From positions 1-5,527 of the forward strand of contig JAICYE010000182.1 in assembly GCA_025934385.1 (NCBI GenBank): a stretch of 5,527 bases of DNA, in the 5' to 3' direction. Of the stretch, positions 5,325 through 5,527 are shown piece by piece (within the stretch, counting starts at the first letter, position 1; every line of letters starts with the position of its first letter). This DNA is from Acidimicrobiia bacterium. GTDB lineage: Bacteria; Actinomycetota; Acidimicrobiia; IMCC26256; BP-133. The notes under the pieces were generated by a model. The model ran no database searches and was not told where the DNA came from. It was given only the letters and a program-made list of their open reading frames with translations. A program made the position numbers and the translations under genes.

Positions 5325-5527
5325 TCAGCTCAGGGTGACGATGGGGGAGTTCAGGTGCTTGCGGCCGGTCGAGCCGCAGAACTGGGCGTCGCCGTAGTTG
5401 AAGATGCCGCCGTCGCGGGCCACGAACCAGTAGCCGCCGCCCGACGGGGTGGTCCGCATGCCGACCACCGGCTGGGCCAGGGGCAGCGCCCCCGTGGAGC
5501 CATAGAACTTGGCGTCGCCGTAGTTGA
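5325..5527 (-). CDS. 3' end of a GYWFVA/DGGIF tandem-repeat protein (partial)
   Basis: Only the last 66 residues are present; the gene enters from the right edge of the window and stops at TGA (5327-5325). The translation reads NYGDAKFYGSTG, then PVVGM, TPSGGGYWFVARDGGIF and a second NYGDAQFCGSTG, ending in SPIVTLS. The two copies are offset by exactly 42 residues. This repeat, usually seen as GYWLVA-DGGIF-FGDA-FYGSTG, recurs many times in large exported proteins of high-GC Actinobacteria and is thought to form beta-rich, propeller-like domains; that is from memory of the family. The terminal copy has Cys in place of the usual Tyr (FCGSTG) and lacks the second half of the repeat, consistent with a closing C-terminal unit. 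The signal peptide and any catalytic domain would lie outside the window. Probable role: extracellular or wall-associated, specific function unknown. It is likely in a separate transcription unit from the glycan genes. Confidence 0.8.
   Translation of the reverse strand, partial: NYGDAKFYGSTGALPLAQPVVGMRTTPSGGGYWFVARDGGIFNYGDAQFCGSTGRKHLNSPIVTLS
5328..5525 (-). repeat. Tandem 126-nt coding repeat (one full unit plus a partial unit)
   Basis: One complete unit spans 5525-5400 and a truncated last unit spans 5399-5328, encoding the 42-residue repeat of the exported protein. At the DNA level, 5505-5527 and 5379-5401 differ at only one of 23 bases, with a spacing of exactly 126. More units are expected to the right of the window. 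Confidence 0.75.

Noticed and set aside
2510..5338. A 942-codon plus-strand open frame antisense to the dehydratase and membrane-protein genes
   Set aside because: Its translation is low-complexity (runs of G, E, D, V, R, Q) with no recognisable motif. The opposite strand encodes proteins with clear family motifs and membrane segments over the same bases. Long antisense open frames are expected in DNA this GC-rich.
5379..5527. Near-identical direct repeats considered as a mobile-element end or CRISPR-like unit
   Set aside because: The 126-nt spacing equals 42 codons, the frame is open throughout, and the units encode a known type of protein repeat, so it is a coding tandem repeat.

Overview
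The window is very GC-rich with a strong GC bias at third codon positions, and every convincing gene lies on the minus strand. The tandem secreted-type repeat at the right edge (NYGDA-FYGSTG ... GYWFVA-DGGIF) is a motif I associate with high-GC Actinobacteria, especially the Acidimicrobiia. The source is therefore most likely an actinobacterium of that kind. This is inferred from composition and one repeat family; there is no marker gene here.

Layout in transcription order (right to left). (1) 5527-5325: the 3' end of a large repeat protein, predicted extracellular and cut by the window edge. (2) 5324-5243: an 82-nt gap packed with inverted repeats, likely a gene or operon boundary. (3) 5242-3434: a 602-residue polytopic membrane protein with a GT-C-like layout: a short cytoplasmic tail, an acidic first outer loop, about 11-12 membrane segments and a soluble C-terminal domain. 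(4) 3385-2426: a 319-residue short-chain dehydrogenase/reductase of the GDP-mannose 4,6-dehydratase / GDP-6-deoxy-mannose reductase type. (5) 2429-1263: a GT-B glycosyltransferase of the GT4 type. (6) 1263-25: a second, related GT4-type glycosyltransferase with an unusual inter-domain insertion and a Pro/Gly-rich tail.

The last three genes overlap by 4 nt (GTGA) and 1 nt (TGATG). They almost certainly form one translationally coupled transcription unit, possibly led by the membrane protein 48 nt upstream. The simplest reading is part of a cell-surface or exopolysaccharide glycan locus. The dehydratase/reductase would make a GDP-6-deoxyhexose (6-deoxy-4-keto-mannose, possibly D-rhamnose). The two cytoplasmic glycosyltransferases would add mannose- or deoxyhexose-like sugars. 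The membrane protein could transfer or handle a lipid-linked sugar at the outer face. The specific sugars and the link to the membrane protein are inference.

I see no RNA genes, CRISPR array, insertion sequence or attachment site. The region looks like an ordinary surface-glycan island rather than a clearly new system. The most unusual items are the Met/His-rich insertion in the downstream glycosyltransferase, the unassigned GT-C-like membrane protein, and the dyad-rich spacer.
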